Shown: positions 18,814 to 28,033, counted from the first letter of the stretch. The stretch is DNA of 64,000 nt from Kitasatospora albolonga (GCA_002082585.1 CP020563.1:3466001-3530000), one strand, 5' to 3'. The notes: generated from the letters alone by a model not told the origin. Translations and numbers: made by a program.

Positions 18814-19488
18814 GTGGACGACGTTCTGCGGCGCGCCCCGCTTTTCGCGGCGCTCGATGACGAGCAGGCCGCGGAGCTCCGCGCCTCGATGAGTGAGGTG
18901 ACCCTCGCGCGCGGCGACGCGCTTTTCCACGAGGGCGACCAGGGTGACCGCCTGTACGTGGTCACCGAGGGCAAGGTGAAGCTCCACCGCACCTCGCCCG
19001 ACGGGCGCGAGAACATGCTGGCCGTGCTCGGCCCCGGCGAGCTGATCGGTGAGCTCTCGCTCTTCGACCCCGGCCCGCGTACGGCGACCGCCTCCGCGCT
19101 GACCGAGGTCAAGCTCCTCGGCCTCGGCCACGGCGACCTCCAGCCCTGGCTCAACGCCCGGCCCGAGGTGGCCACCGCGCTGCTGCGCGCCGTCGCCCGG
19201 CGCCTGCGCAAGACCAACGACCAGATGTCCGACCTGGTCTTCTCCGATGTGCCGGGCCGGGTCGCCCGCGCCCTCCTGGACCTGTCGCGCCGCTTCGGCG
19301 TGCAGTCGGAGGAAGGCATCCACGTCGTCCACGACCTCACCCAGGAGGAGCTGGCCCAGCTGGTCGGCGCCTCCCGCGAGACGGTCAACAAGGCCCTCGC
19401 GGACTTCGCGGGCCGTGGCTGGCTGCGCCTGGAGGCCCGCGCGGTCATCCTGCTGGACGTGGAGCGGCTGGCCAAGCGCTCGCGCTGA
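18814..19488 (+). CDS. crp: Crp/Fnr-family global regulator Crp
   Basis: A 224-residue transcription factor. Residues 1-120 form a cyclic-nucleotide-binding beta roll, including GDRLYVVTEGKVKLH and the phosphate-binding-cassette region GELIGELSLFDPGPRTATA. The C-terminal HTH includes LTQEELAQLVGASRETVNKAL. It closely matches Streptomyces Crp, which links cAMP to germination and antibiotic production. The GTG start has AAGGAGAG nicely spaced. A 20-bp terminator follows directly. Confidence 0.95.
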   Translation: MDDVLRRAPLFAALDDEQAAELRASMSEVTLARGDALFHEGDQGDRLYVVTEGKVKLHRTSPDGRENMLAVLGPGELIGELSLFDPGPRTATASALTEVKLLGLGHGDLQPWLNARPEVATALLRAVARRLRKTNDQMSDLVFSDVPGRVARALLDLSRRFGVQSEEGIHVVHDLTQEELAQLVGASRETVNKALADFAGRGWLRLEARAVILLDVERLAKRSR

Positions 19489-19512
19489 CCCCGTCAGGTG
19501 AGCCGACGCACG

Positions 19513-19557
19513 AAGGGCCCGTGCCGACCGGAGTACGTCCGGTCGGCACGGGCCCTT
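19513..19557. terminator. Bidirectional terminator, 20-bp perfect stem
   Basis: Positions 19513-19532 pair perfectly with 19538-19557 around the loop GTACG, between crp and the convergent metallo-beta-lactamase gene. Confidence 0.9.
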
Positions 19558-19619
19558 ACCCGTTGACGCGCGAGCCTCTATTACGTTCACGCGAGCCCTA
19601 CAGGGCCACGCGGGTGCCT

Positions 19620-20450
19620 TCAGATGAGCCCGTGCCCGGCGAGGTACTCCAGCTGTGCCCGTACCGACAGCTCGGCGGCCGGCCACAGGGAGCGGTCCAC
19701 ATCCGCGTACACCCGGGCCACCACGTCCGACGGCGTACGGAGCCCCGCCTCCACCGCCGTCTCCACCTGGGCCAGCCGGTGCGCACGGTGGGCCAGATAG
19801 AACTCCACGGCCCCCTGCGCATCCTCCAGGACCGGCCCGTGGCCCGGCAGCACCGTGTGCACGCCGTCGTCGACCGTCAGCGAACGCAGCCGCCTGAGCG
19901 AGTCCAGGTAGTCCCCGAGCCGCCCGTCCGGGTGCGCGACCACCGTCGTACCGCGTCCCAGGATCGTGTCGCCCGTCAGCACCGCCCGGTCGGCGGGCAG
20001 ATGGAACGAGAGCGAGTCCGCGGTGTGGCCCGGCGTCGGGACCACGCGCAGCTCCAGCCCCCCGGTAGTGATCACATCGCCCGCCCCGAGACCCTCGTCC
20101 CCCAGCCGCAGCGCCGGGTCCAGGGCCCGTACCTTCGTCCCCGTCAGCTCGGCGAACCGCCCCGCGCCCTCCGCGTGATCAGGGTGGCCGTGCGTGAGCA
20201 GAGTGAGGGCCACGCGCCGCCCGGACCGCTCCACCGCGTCGATCACGGCCCTCAGGTGTACGTCGTCGAGCGGCCCGGGGTCGATGACGACCGCGAGGGC
20301 GGAGCCGGGCTCGGCGACGATCCAGGTGTTCGTGCCGTCGAGCGTCATCGCGGACGGGTTCGGCGCGAGGACGTTGACCGTACGGGCGGTCGCTGGACCG
20401 GAGGCCACGACTCCGCGCGGCTGCCCGGGGAGGGCCGCTGCGTCGGTCAT
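19620..20450 (-). CDS. MBL-fold metallo-hydrolase
   Basis: A 276-residue metallo-beta-lactamase-fold enzyme with the zinc motif THGHPDHAEG (HxHxDH), a distal TPGHTADS histidine, LTGDTILG with the bridging Asp, and LPGHGPV with the last His. The C-terminal winged-helix-like tail is of the LACTB2/glyoxalase II-like type, whose members include nucleases and thioesterases. The ATG overlaps the upstream Nudix stop as ATGA, so the two are one operon. Substrate unknown. Confidence 0.88.
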   Translation of the reverse strand: MTDAAALPGQPRGVVASGPATARTVNVLAPNPSAMTLDGTNTWIVAEPGSALAVVIDPGPLDDVHLRAVIDAVERSGRRVALTLLTHGHPDHAEGAGRFAELTGTKVRALDPALRLGDEGLGAGDVITTGGLELRVVPTPGHTADSLSFHLPADRAVLTGDTILGRGTTVVAHPDGRLGDYLDSLRRLRSLTVDDGVHTVLPGHGPVLEDAQGAVEFYLAHRAHRLAQVETAVEAGLRTPSDVVARVYADVDRSLWPAAELSVRAQLEYLAGHGLI

Positions 20451-21349
20451 GCCGGACCACCGCCCTCGCCCGCCGTCGGCACGTGCTTGGTGAACTCGTC
20501 GTGTCCGGGCCAGCTCAGCACCAGCTCATCCCCCTCCAGACGGGCCTGCGCGAGTACGGGAGCCATGTCCTGGCCCTCCGCCGCCCCGAGCGCCTCGGCG
20601 GCCGTCCTGTACGGCGTCAGGGCCCGCAGCGTCGACACGGTGGGCGGCATCATCAGCAGCTCGCCCAGGTCGTAGCGGCGGGCCGCCTCCGCCGGGGCGA
20701 TCCACACCGTGCGGTCCGCCTCCGTGGAGACGGCCCGGGTGCGCTGCCCCTCGGGGAGCGCGGCGACGAAGAACCAGGTGTCGTACCGCCTCGGTTCGAA
20801 CTCCGGGGTGATCCACCGCGCCCAGGCGCCCAGCAGGTCCGAGCGGAGCAGCAGCCCGCGCCGGTCCAGGAACTCCGCGAAGGACAGGTCCCGGGCGACC
20901 AGCGCCTCGCGGTCGGCCTCCCAGTCGGCCCCGGTCGTATCGCTGACCACCGTCCCGGCGGTCTCCCCGGCGAGCAGGACCCCCGCCTCCTCGAACGTCT
21001 CCCGCACCGCCGCACAGACGACGGCCTGCGCCTCGGCGGCCGTCGCCACACCGAGCCGGGCGGCCCACTGCTCCAGAGGGGGCCCGGCCCACCCGATCAG
21101 CCGGTCGTCGTCGCGCGGATCGACACCCCCACCCGGATAGGCGTACGCGCCTCCGGCGAACGCCATGGAGGTCCGCCGACGCAGCATGTGCACGACGGGA
21201 CCGGCCGTCGCACCGCCGCTCTCCGCCCCCGGATCGCGGAGCAGCATCACGGTGGCGGCCCGCCGGGGTGCCACGGCCGTCAGCTCACCGGCGGCGAGCG
21301 CCCTGATCCGGTCGGGCCATTCCGGGGGGTACCACTGACCTTGGGACAT
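20447..21349 (-). CDS. Nudix hydrolase, NUDT19-like
   Basis: A 300-residue Nudix-fold protein. FAGGAYAYPGGGVDPRD and AAVRETFEEAGVLL together form an interrupted Nudix box with an insertion, as in NUDT19/acyl-CoA diphosphatases. It is translationally coupled to the MBL gene, and the same Nudix-MBL pairing recalls mitochondrial NUDT and LACTB2 partners. Cleavage of CoA derivatives is plausible but not proven. Confidence 0.85.
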   Translation of the reverse strand: MSQGQWYPPEWPDRIRALAAGELTAVAPRRAATVMLLRDPGAESGGATAGPVVHMLRRRTSMAFAGGAYAYPGGGVDPRDDDRLIGWAGPPLEQWAARLGVATAAEAQAVVCAAVRETFEEAGVLLAGETAGTVVSDTTGADWEADREALVARDLSFAEFLDRRGLLLRSDLLGAWARWITPEFEPRRYDTWFFVAALPEGQRTRAVSTEADRTVWIAPAEAARRYDLGELLMMPPTVSTLRALTPYRTAAEALGAAEGQDMAPVLAQARLEGDELVLSWPGHDEFTKHVPTAGEGGGPA

Positions 21350-21542
21350 GGCCGGAGGCTATCCGGAACCGCGCCGATGTTCGAGAGGCGCCGTGATCAT
21401 CGTGGCTCGCCGACACACCCCGTACACACTCCCCGTACGCACCCCCGCGCACCCCCTGTACGCATGCGATCCCGCCCGGTCACAGGACCGGACGGGATCG
21501 CATGCGTACAGCGGAAAAGGGCGGTGGGCAGGTTCGTACGGC

Positions 21543-22013
21543 TCAGGCGTCGACGAGCTCGACCTGGACCTCGACCTCCACCGGGGCGTCCAGCGGCAGT
21601 ACGGCGACGCCGACGGCGCTGCGCGCGTGCACGCCCTTGTCGCCCAGGACCGCGCCCAGCAGCTCGCTCGCACCGTTGATCACGGCGGGCTGCCCGGTGA
21701 AGTCGGACGCCGAGGCGACGAAGCCCACGACCTTCACCACGCGCTTGATCCGGTCCAGGTCACCGGCGACCGACTTCACGGCGGCCAGGGCGTTGAGCGC
21801 GCAGGTCTTCGCGAGCTCCTTCGCCTCGTCCGGCGTGACCTCGGCGCCGACCTTGCCGGTGACGGCGAGCTTGCCGTCCACCATCGGCAGCTGGCCCGAG
21901 GTGTACACGTACACCCCGGACTGCACGGCCGGCTGGTACGAGGCCAGCGGCGGCACGACGGCGGGCAGGGTCAGGCCGAGCTCAGCGAGCTGTGCCTCGA
22001 CGGCGCCCGCCAC
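21543..22013 (-). CDS. RidA/YjgF-family protein
   Basis: About 156 residues of the Rid superfamily, which hydrolyse reactive enamine/imine intermediates. The motif HARSAVGVAVLPLDAPVEVE contains the conserved arginine and Glu. I use the GTG at 22013, one base overlapping the stop of the DUF4177 gene (TAGTG) with GGGAGAAGG upstream; the longer frame is spurious. It is probably cotranscribed with DUF4177. Confidence 0.9.
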   Translation of the reverse strand: MAGAVEAQLAELGLTLPAVVPPLASYQPAVQSGVYVYTSGQLPMVDGKLAVTGKVGAEVTPDEAKELAKTCALNALAAVKSVAGDLDRIKRVVKVVGFVASASDFTGQPAVINGASELLGAVLGDKGVHARSAVGVAVLPLDAPVEVEVQVELVDA

Positions 22014-22171
22014 TACGCCTTCTCCCGCTTCAGGTAGGCCACGAGCTGCTCGGGGTTGTTCGGGCCGGGAACGACCTGGACCAGCTCCCAGCCGTCCTCG
22101 CCCCAGGTGTCCAGAATCTGCTTGGTCGCGTGCACGAGAAGGGGCACGGTCGCGTATTCCCACTTGGTCAT
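22013..22171 (-). CDS. Small DUF4177-type protein
   Basis: A 52-residue protein beginning MTKWEYATVPLLVHATKQIL and containing GEDGWELVQVVPGP, the DUF4177 signature. Its stop shares one base with the RidA start, so the pair is coupled. Function is unknown. It is divergent from the ArsA-like gene at 22244. Confidence 0.88.
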   Translation of the reverse strand: MTKWEYATVPLLVHATKQILDTWGEDGWELVQVVPGPNNPEQLVAYLKREKA

Positions 22172-22230
22172 GGGCCCGACTGTAACGCCTGGCACGTACG
22201 GTCCCGTGCGTAGGCCGGGGCCGGACTGGT

Positions 22231-22246
22231 TAGGCTCGAATACGTG
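22231..22246 (+). promoter_or_regulatory. Leaderless -10 element for ArsA-like gene 1
   Basis: TAGGCT at 22231-22236 fits TANNNT and lies seven bases before the GTG start, and no ribosome site is present. This is the geometry of leaderless actinobacterial promoters. Confidence 0.5.
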
Positions 22247-23218
22247 AGCAGGTTCCAGGTCGTCAGCGGCAAGGGCGGCACCGGTAAGACCACGGTCGCC
22301 GCCGCCCTCGCGCTCGCCCTCGCGACCGAGGGCAGGCGCACCCTCCTCGTCGAGGTCGAGGGCAGACAGGGCATCGCGCAGCTCTTCGGTGCCGACGCGT
22401 TGCCCTATGAGGAGCGCAGAATCGCGGTCGCGCCGGGCGGCGGCGAGGTGCACGCGCTGGCGATCGACGCCGAGCTCGCGCTCCTCGACTACCTCCAGAT
22501 GTTCTACAAGCTCGGCGGCGCGGGCCGGGCGCTGAAGAAGCTCGGCGCGATCGACTTCGCCACCACCATCGCGCCCGGGGTGCGGGACGTCCTGCTGACC
22601 GGCAAGGCGTGCGAAGCCGTACGCCGCAAGGACAGGCAGGGCCGGTACGTCTACGACCACGTGATCATGGACGCCCCGCCGACCGGCCGCGTCACGCGCT
22701 TCCTGAACGTGAACGACGAGGTCGCGGGGCTGGCCAGGATCGGCCCGATACACAACCAGGCCCAGGCCGTGATGCGGGTCCTGAAGTCCCCGCAGACCGC
22801 CGTCCACCTGGTGACCCTCCTGGAGGAGATGCCGGTCCAGGAGACCGCGGACGGCATCGCCGAACTGCGCGCCGCCGACCTGCCCGTGGGCCGCGTCATC
22901 GTGAACATGGTGCGCCCGCACCTGGTCGACGAGGAGACCCTGCGCACCGCCGCGACCGGCCGCCGCAAGGAGATCGCCAAGACGCTGACCCGCGCCGGGG
23001 TGACCGGTTCCGCCGCCCTCGTACGGCCCCTGATCGAGCAGGCGGCCGAACACGCCCAGCGCGTCGGCCTGGAGCGTGAGCAACGCGCCGTACTGGCCGG
23101 GCTCGGCCTGCCCACGGCCGAGCTCCCGCTGATCGGCGACGGGGTGGACCTCGCCGCGCTGCACGACCTGGCCACGGAGCTCCGTAAGCAGGGCGTAGGG
23201 GAAGGGACGGATTCATGA
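22244..23218 (+). CDS. ArsA-like ATPase, first of pair
   Basis: A 324-residue ArsA/GET3-superfamily ATPase. The P-loop GKGGTGKTT (residues 9-17), LVEVEGRQGIAQLFG and DAPPTGRVTRFLN as switch regions are visible. Paired ArsA-like genes next to wblA are a conserved actinobacterial arrangement; no arsenite transporter is nearby, so arsenic resistance is unlikely. The two proteins probably form a heterodimer. The stop overlaps the second ATPase as ATGA. Confidence 0.88.
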   Translation: MSRFQVVSGKGGTGKTTVAAALALALATEGRRTLLVEVEGRQGIAQLFGADALPYEERRIAVAPGGGEVHALAIDAELALLDYLQMFYKLGGAGRALKKLGAIDFATTIAPGVRDVLLTGKACEAVRRKDRQGRYVYDHVIMDAPPTGRVTRFLNVNDEVAGLARIGPIHNQAQAVMRVLKSPQTAVHLVTLLEEMPVQETADGIAELRAADLPVGRVIVNMVRPHLVDEETLRTAATGRRKEIAKTLTRAGVTGSAALVRPLIEQAAEHAQRVGLEREQRAVLAGLGLPTAELPLIGDGVDLAALHDLATELRKQGVGEGTDS

Positions 23219-24798
23219 CAGGGGCTGCGGCGGGCGCGAAGGAAGCGACAAGGGCTGCGGCCGACGTAAAAGCAGCCGACGTAAAGGCAGGCGCGAAAGA
23301 AGCAGGCGCAAAAGAGGCAGGCGCGAAAAAAACGGGCGTAAAAGAAGAGGGCGTAAAAGAAGACGCCTCCGGCCTGCCCCCGGAGACCGTTCCCGGGCTG
23401 GACACCGACGCGCTGCTCGACGACCCGGACATCCGGATCATCGTCTGCTGCGGCTCCGGCGGCGTCGGCAAGACGACGACCGCCGCCGCCCTCGGCGTAC
23501 GGGCGGCCGAGCGCGGCCGGAAGGTCGTCGTCCTCACCATCGACCCGGCCCGCCGACTCGCCCAGTCCATGGGCATCGACCAGCTGGACAACGTCCCGCG
23601 CCGGGTCGACGGCATCGCGGGCGAGGGCGAACTGCACGCCATGATGCTGGACATGAAGCGGACCTTCGACGAGACCGTGGAGGCCCACGCGGACGCGGAG
23701 AGGGCCCGCGCGATCCTGGAGAACCCCTTCTACCAGTCCCTGTCGGCCGGGTTCGCCGGTACGCAGGAGTACATGGCGATGGAGAAGCTCGGGCAGCTGC
23801 GGGCGCGCGACGAGTGGGACCTGATCATCGTCGACACCCCGCCCTCGCGCTCCGCGCTGGACTTCCTGGACGCCCCGAAACGGCTCGGCTCGTTCCTGGA
23901 CGGGAAGTTCATCCGGCTGCTGATGGCGCCCGCGAAGGTGGGCGGCCGGGCCGGGATGAAGTTCCTCAATGTCGGTATGTCGATGATGACCGGGACGCTG
24001 GGCAAGCTGCTGGGCGGGCAGTTCCTGCGGGACGTGCAGACGTTCGTCGCCGCGATGGACACCATGTTCGGCGGCTTCCGCAGCCGCGCGGACGCCACGT
24101 ACAAGCTGCTCCAGGCCCCCGGTACGGCCTTCCTCGTGGTCGCGACCCCCGAGCGGGACGCACTGCGCGAGGCCGCCTACTTCGTGGAGCGGCTGGCGGC
24201 GGAGGACATGCCGCTGGCCGGTCTCGTCCTCAACCGGGCGCACGGCAGCGAGGCTTCCCGGCTCTCCGCCGAGCAGGCGCTGGCCGCCGCAGAAAATCTT
24301 GACGACACCCGCATTGTGGATCAGACCGCCGGGAAAGCTGGCCTTGGTGACCTGAAGGCCCCCGACAGTGACCTCACGACCCCCGACCCGGCGGTCACCG
24401 CCCCCGAAGCCGTCGAGCCGTCGCTCTCCCTCGGGCACGCGCACGAGACCCAGCACGACGAACCCCAGCACAAGGACCCCGCGAACCCCGATCAGCTGGA
24501 CCAGGACCAGGACCAGCAGAATCACGAGCCGCGTACAGAGAACACCGCCGTTGCCCCTGTGGACGTCGACGAACTGACGGCGGGTCTGCTGCGCCTGCAC
24601 GCCGAGCGCATGCAGGTCGTCGCCCGCGAACAGCACACGCGTGACCGCTTCACCGAGCTGCACCCGGAGGTCCCGGTGACCGCGGTGGCCGCGCTCCCCG
24701 GAGACGTACACGACCTGGACGGTCTGCGGGCCATCGGCGACCGCTTGGCGACCGGCCGGACCGACTCGGCCCCGCCGTCCCCGGCCGGAGCGGCGTAG
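23215..24798 (+). CDS. ArsA-like ATPase, second of pair, with repeat extension and acidic linker
   Basis: A 527-residue ArsA/GET3-type ATPase. Residues 1-50 are a KEAGAKEAGAKKTGVKEEG repeat tail. The P-loop GSGGVGKTTT is at 80-89, then LTIDPARRLAQSMG and IIVDTPPSRSALDFL. Residues about 375-445 are a Pro/Asp/Gln-rich linker (HAHETQHDEPQH, DQLDQDQDQQ), before a C-terminal segment rich in charged residues. It is coupled to the first ATPase. The tail uses A-rich codons unlike the rest of the gene. Confidence 0.88.
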   Translation: MTGAAAGAKEATRAAADVKAADVKAGAKEAGAKEAGAKKTGVKEEGVKEDASGLPPETVPGLDTDALLDDPDIRIIVCCGSGGVGKTTTAAALGVRAAERGRKVVVLTIDPARRLAQSMGIDQLDNVPRRVDGIAGEGELHAMMLDMKRTFDETVEAHADAERARAILENPFYQSLSAGFAGTQEYMAMEKLGQLRARDEWDLIIVDTPPSRSALDFLDAPKRLGSFLDGKFIRLLMAPAKVGGRAGMKFLNVGMSMMTGTLGKLLGGQFLRDVQTFVAAMDTMFGGFRSRADATYKLLQAPGTAFLVVATPERDALREAAYFVERLAAEDMPLAGLVLNRAHGSEASRLSAEQALAAAENLDDTRIVDQTAGKAGLGDLKAPDSDLTTPDPAVTAPEAVEPSLSLGHAHETQHDEPQHKDPANPDQLDQDQDQQNHEPRTENTAVAPVDVDELTAGLLRLHAERMQVVAREQHTRDRFTELHPEVPVTAVAALPGDVHDLDGLRAIGDRLATGRTDSAPPSPAGAA

Positions 24799-24918
24799 CC
24801 ACCGCCCACAGCCAGCACCAGACACACGGGCATCGTCCCGACCCGGACGGCCAACCGACCGCGAGCGCGAGACGACCAACCAACCGACCGGCCGTCGTAC
24901 CCCGACGACCGTCCTGCC

Positions 24919-25269
24919 CTACCCCACAGCGGCGTACGTCTCGTGCAGCTCGTCGTCCTCCAGCCCGATCACCGCGGGCAGCATGCCGGTGGACCGCTCG
25001 TACTCGCTGCGCGCGGTCTCCAGCAGGCGACGCCAGGACGTGACGGTGGGCCGACGGCGCAGCAGTGCGCGGCGCTCCCGCTCCGTCATTCCCCCCCACA
25101 CGCCGAACTCGACGCGATTGTCCAGCGCGTCGGCCAGGCACTCGGTCCGCACCGGGCATCCGGTGCACACCGCCTTGGCCCTGTTCTGCGCTGCCCCTTG
25201 TACGAACAGTTCATCCGGATCGGTAGTGCGGCAGGCTGCCTGCGCACTCCAGTCGGTTACCCAGCCCAT
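24919..25269 (-). CDS. wblA: WhiB-family regulator WblA
   Basis: A 116-residue iron-sulfur transcription factor. Cys13, Cys35, Cys38 and Cys44 (AACRT, CTGCPVRTEC) bind a 4Fe-4S cluster. GVWGG and RRALLRRRPTV form the turn and basic DNA-contact segment. In Streptomyces WblA controls sporulation and represses antibiotic biosynthesis. I use ATG 25269 with GAGAGGAC upstream; a longer frame adds 19 residues. Position between ArsA-like ATPases and the PBP matches the wblA locus. Confidence 0.95.
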   Translation of the reverse strand: MGWVTDWSAQAACRTTDPDELFVQGAAQNRAKAVCTGCPVRTECLADALDNRVEFGVWGGMTERERRALLRRRPTVTSWRRLLETARSEYERSTGMLPAVIGLEDDELHETYAAVG

Positions 25270-25698
25270 GCCGGCGCCGTCCTCTCCCGAATCGAGGCTC
25301 CCCCACGGCGGTAGCGGCATATTCACCGCTGCCAGTTGAGGACGTTACGGAAGGCGGGGACAGCACAACACCCCCTTCGGGCCCAATCTTGAATGGTCCG
25401 AACGGACTATGCGTATGCGGCAGATCACCCAGGGGAGTGAGGGGAAGACATGCGCGACTAACTCCGCGAAAACGGGACAGTACACCCGAATGGCAACGGA
25501 CTTTCAGTGACACACGGGGCGATTTCGGGAGCGCCGCGATGTGTGGCTCATCTGTGCGTCGGCCGGGAGAAGAATGACCAGAAGAGGCGCATGGGATGGC
25601 AGGGGGGTTGATACGGAACCGGACTGCTGTGACAGTTGAGAACAGCTTAGGCCAAGGCCCGTACGCCTGTCCGGTGAATGAGAACGTAGGCTGCCCCC
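25270..25698. other. Divergent intergenic region between wblA and PBP gene
   Basis: About 430 bases, AT-richer than surrounding genes, containing the wblA promoter(s) and the PBP promoter. wblA leaders are known to be long and multiply regulated. I see no ydaO-type riboswitch or clear hairpin terminator. Confidence 0.5.
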
Positions 25699-25699
25699 A
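25687..25699 (+). promoter_or_regulatory. Leaderless -10 element for the PBP gene
   Basis: TAGGCT at 25687-25692 ends six bases before the ATG at 25699. No ribosome site is present, so transcription probably starts at the A of the ATG. Confidence 0.45.
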
Positions 25700-27966
25700 T
25701 GCCAAAGAAGCGCTCGGGCGGGGGTCTCACCACGACCCAGCAGGCCGCCAAATTCCTCGGTGTCGCCGCGCTCTCCGGAGCTGTCCTGGCAGGAATCGCG
25801 CTGCCCGCAGCCGGAGCGCTGGGGCTCGCCGCCAAGGGGACGGTCGAAGGGTTCGACGAGATCCCCTCCAACCTCAAGACTCCGCCGCTCAGCCAGCGGA
25901 CCACGATCCTGGACAGCGAGGGCGGTGCGATCGCGACCGTCTACTCCCGTGACCGCACGGTGGTCCCGCTCAAGGACATCTCGCCGTACATGCAGGCCGC
26001 GATCATCGCGATCGAGGACTCCCGCTTCTACGAGCACGGGGCGATCGACCTCAAGGGCATCCTGCGCGCGATGAACCGCAACGTGCAGACGGGCGGGACC
26101 GCGCAGGGCGCGTCGACCCTCACCCAGCAGTACGTGAAGAACGTCTTCGTGGAGGAGGCGGGCGACGACCAGGAGAAGGTCGCGCAGGCCACCGAGCAGA
26201 CGATCGGCCGCAAGGTCCGTGAACTGAAGTACGCGATCCAGGTCGAGGAAGAGCTCGGCAAGAAGAAGATCCTGGAGAACTACCTCAACATCACGTTCTT
26301 CGGACAGCAGGCGTACGGCGTCGAGGCCGCCTCCCAGCGCTACTTCTCCAAGCGCGCCAAGGACCTGGAGGTGGGTGAGGCGGCGCTGCTCGCCGGCATC
26401 GTCCAGTCGCCGACCCGGTACGACCCGGTCAACGACACGGAGGAGGCCACCAAGCGCCGCAACATCGTGCTGACCCGGATGGCCGCCACCAAGGCCATCT
26501 CGCAGGCCGAGGCCGAGAAGGCCATCGCGGCCCCGATCAAGCTGAAGGTCAGCAAGCCGAAGAACGGCTGCATCACGGCCGTCAGCGGCTCCGGCTTCTT
26601 CTGCGACTACGTACGCAAGACGATCCTGACCGACCCCGCGTTCGGCAAGACCGAGGAGGAGCGCACGAAGCTCTGGAACCTCGGCGGCCTGACCATCAGG
26701 ACCACGCTGGACCCGCGGGCCCAGAAGGCGACCAACGAGGCGGCCACCGCCAAGGTCAGCAAGGCGGACAAGTTCGCGGCCTCCGTGGTGCAGGTGCAGC
26801 CGGGCAGCGGCAAGATCCTCGCCATGGGCCAGTCGCGCCCGTACGGCCTGGACCAGAAGCAGAACGAGACCGTGCTCAACCTCGGCGTCAGCAACAAGAT
26901 GGGCGGCAGCACCTACGGCTTCCAGGTCGGCTCGACGTTCAAGCCGTTCACCGCGGCCGCGGCGCTGGAGAAGGGCATCAGCCCGGCCCAGACGTTCTCC
27001 TCGGGCTGGAAGCTCAGCGTGCCGGAGAGCTCCTACCGGACCTGTGACGGGGCTCCCGCCGGAAACCAGAACTGGGACCTCCAGAACGAGCTGGAGTCCG
27101 AGGTCGGCACCTGGGACATGACGAGCGCGCTCGGCAAGTCCATCAACACCTACTTCGCACTGCTGGAGCAGAAGGCCGGCCTCTGCGAGACGCTCACCAT
27201 GGCGAAGAACGTGGGTTACGAGCGCGGTGACGGCAAGGAGATCCTGGAGCGGCCCGCGGCCACCCTGGGAAGCGTCGACAGCACCCCGCTCTCGATGGCG
27301 TCCGCGTACGCGACCTTCGCCAACCGGGGCACGTACTGCACGCCCGTCGCCATCGAGTCCATCAAGGACCCGCAGGGCAAGAAGCTCCCCGTGCCCAAGA
27401 CGTCCTGCTCGCGGGCGATGAGCGAGAAGACCGCGGACACCATCAACCAGATGCTCAAGGGCGTCGTCGAGGACGGCACCGGTACGCGGGCCGGACTGAG
27501 CGACCGGGACAACGCGGGCAAGACCGGTACGACGAACGACCGCAAGGACGCCTGGTTCGTCGGGTACACCCCGAACCTCTCCACCGCGGTGTGGGTCGGT
27601 GACGACGTCGGCGAGAAGAGCTCGATGTACAACGTCACCATCGGCGGCCAGTACTACGCCAAGGTCTGCGGCGGCTGCCTCCCCGGCCCGATCTGGCGCA
27701 TCGCCATGACCGGCGCGCTGAACGCGTCGGAGACCCCTTCGTTCAACCCGATCGCTGTCCCCCGGGGCAAGGAGAAGGAGGACAAGGACGAGGAGGGTGA
27801 CGGCGACGGCGACCGCGACCGTGGCGGCGACCGCGGAGGCGACGGTGACCGCGAGGACAACAAGCCCGGCCGCGGCGACCGGACCCCCGGCATCCAGCTT
27901 CCGCCCGGCCTGATCGGCGGGGGCGGCGACGGGGGCCAGGAGGGCGGCGGCAGGTCCGGCCCCTGA
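25699..27966 (+). CDS. Class A penicillin-binding protein
   Basis: A 755-residue bifunctional peptidoglycan synthase. A single TM helix (about 18-45) anchors it. The GT51 domain has Glu106-Asp107 in IEDSRFYEHG and TLTQQYVKN, and glycan polymerisation follows from this. The transpeptidase domain has Ser412 in STFK, SIN at 481-483 and KTGTT from 608. The last 60 residues are an Asp/Arg/Gly-rich disordered tail (GDGDGDRDRGGDRGGDG), then Pro/Gly-rich. It is next to wblA as in other Streptomyces. Terminated by a 17-bp hairpin. Confidence 0.95.
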   Translation: MPKKRSGGGLTTTQQAAKFLGVAALSGAVLAGIALPAAGALGLAAKGTVEGFDEIPSNLKTPPLSQRTTILDSEGGAIATVYSRDRTVVPLKDISPYMQAAIIAIEDSRFYEHGAIDLKGILRAMNRNVQTGGTAQGASTLTQQYVKNVFVEEAGDDQEKVAQATEQTIGRKVRELKYAIQVEEELGKKKILENYLNITFFGQQAYGVEAASQRYFSKRAKDLEVGEAALLAGIVQSPTRYDPVNDTEEATKRRNIVLTRMAATKAISQAEAEKAIAAPIKLKVSKPKNGCITAVSGSGFFCDYVRKTILTDPAFGKTEEERTKLWNLGGLTIRTTLDPRAQKATNEAATAKVSKADKFAASVVQVQPGSGKILAMGQSRPYGLDQKQNETVLNLGVSNKMGGSTYGFQVGSTFKPFTAAAALEKGISPAQTFSSGWKLSVPESSYRTCDGAPAGNQNWDLQNELESEVGTWDMTSALGKSINTYFALLEQKAGLCETLTMAKNVGYERGDGKEILERPAATLGSVDSTPLSMASAYATFANRGTYCTPVAIESIKDPQGKKLPVPKTSCSRAMSEKTADTINQMLKGVVEDGTGTRAGLSDRDNAGKTGTTNDRKDAWFVGYTPNLSTAVWVGDDVGEKSSMYNVTIGGQYYAKVCGGCLPGPIWRIAMTGALNASETPSFNPIAVPRGKEKEDKDEEGDGDGDRDRGGDRGGDGDREDNKPGRGDRTPGIQLPPGLIGGGGDGGQEGGGRSGP

Positions 27967-27984
27967 CGCGTCGGTCACATACAG

Positions 27985-28023
27985 GAGGGCGCCCCGGTCC
28001 GTTCATCGGACCGGGGCGCCCTC
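27985..28023. terminator. Terminator hairpin after PBP gene
   Basis: A perfect 17-bp stem, 27985-28001 with 28007-28023 around the loop TTCAT, lies 18 bases after the PBP stop. It is convergent with the YqeY gene and probably bidirectional. Confidence 0.88.
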
Positions 28024-28033
28024 TGGTGCGCGA

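Noticed and set aside
22244..24798. Arsenic resistance operon
   Set aside because: Two ArsA-like ATPases but no ArsB, ArsC or ArsR; the context with wblA is the conserved actinobacterial pair.
22651..24879. 742-codon minus-strand frame
   Set aside because: Antisense to the ArsA-like pair.
25270..25698. ydaO-type riboswitch before the PBP gene
   Set aside because: No recognisable conserved motif; the gene appears leaderless.
25504..27978. 824-codon minus-strand frame
   Set aside because: Antisense to the PBP gene; low-complexity translation with no domain.
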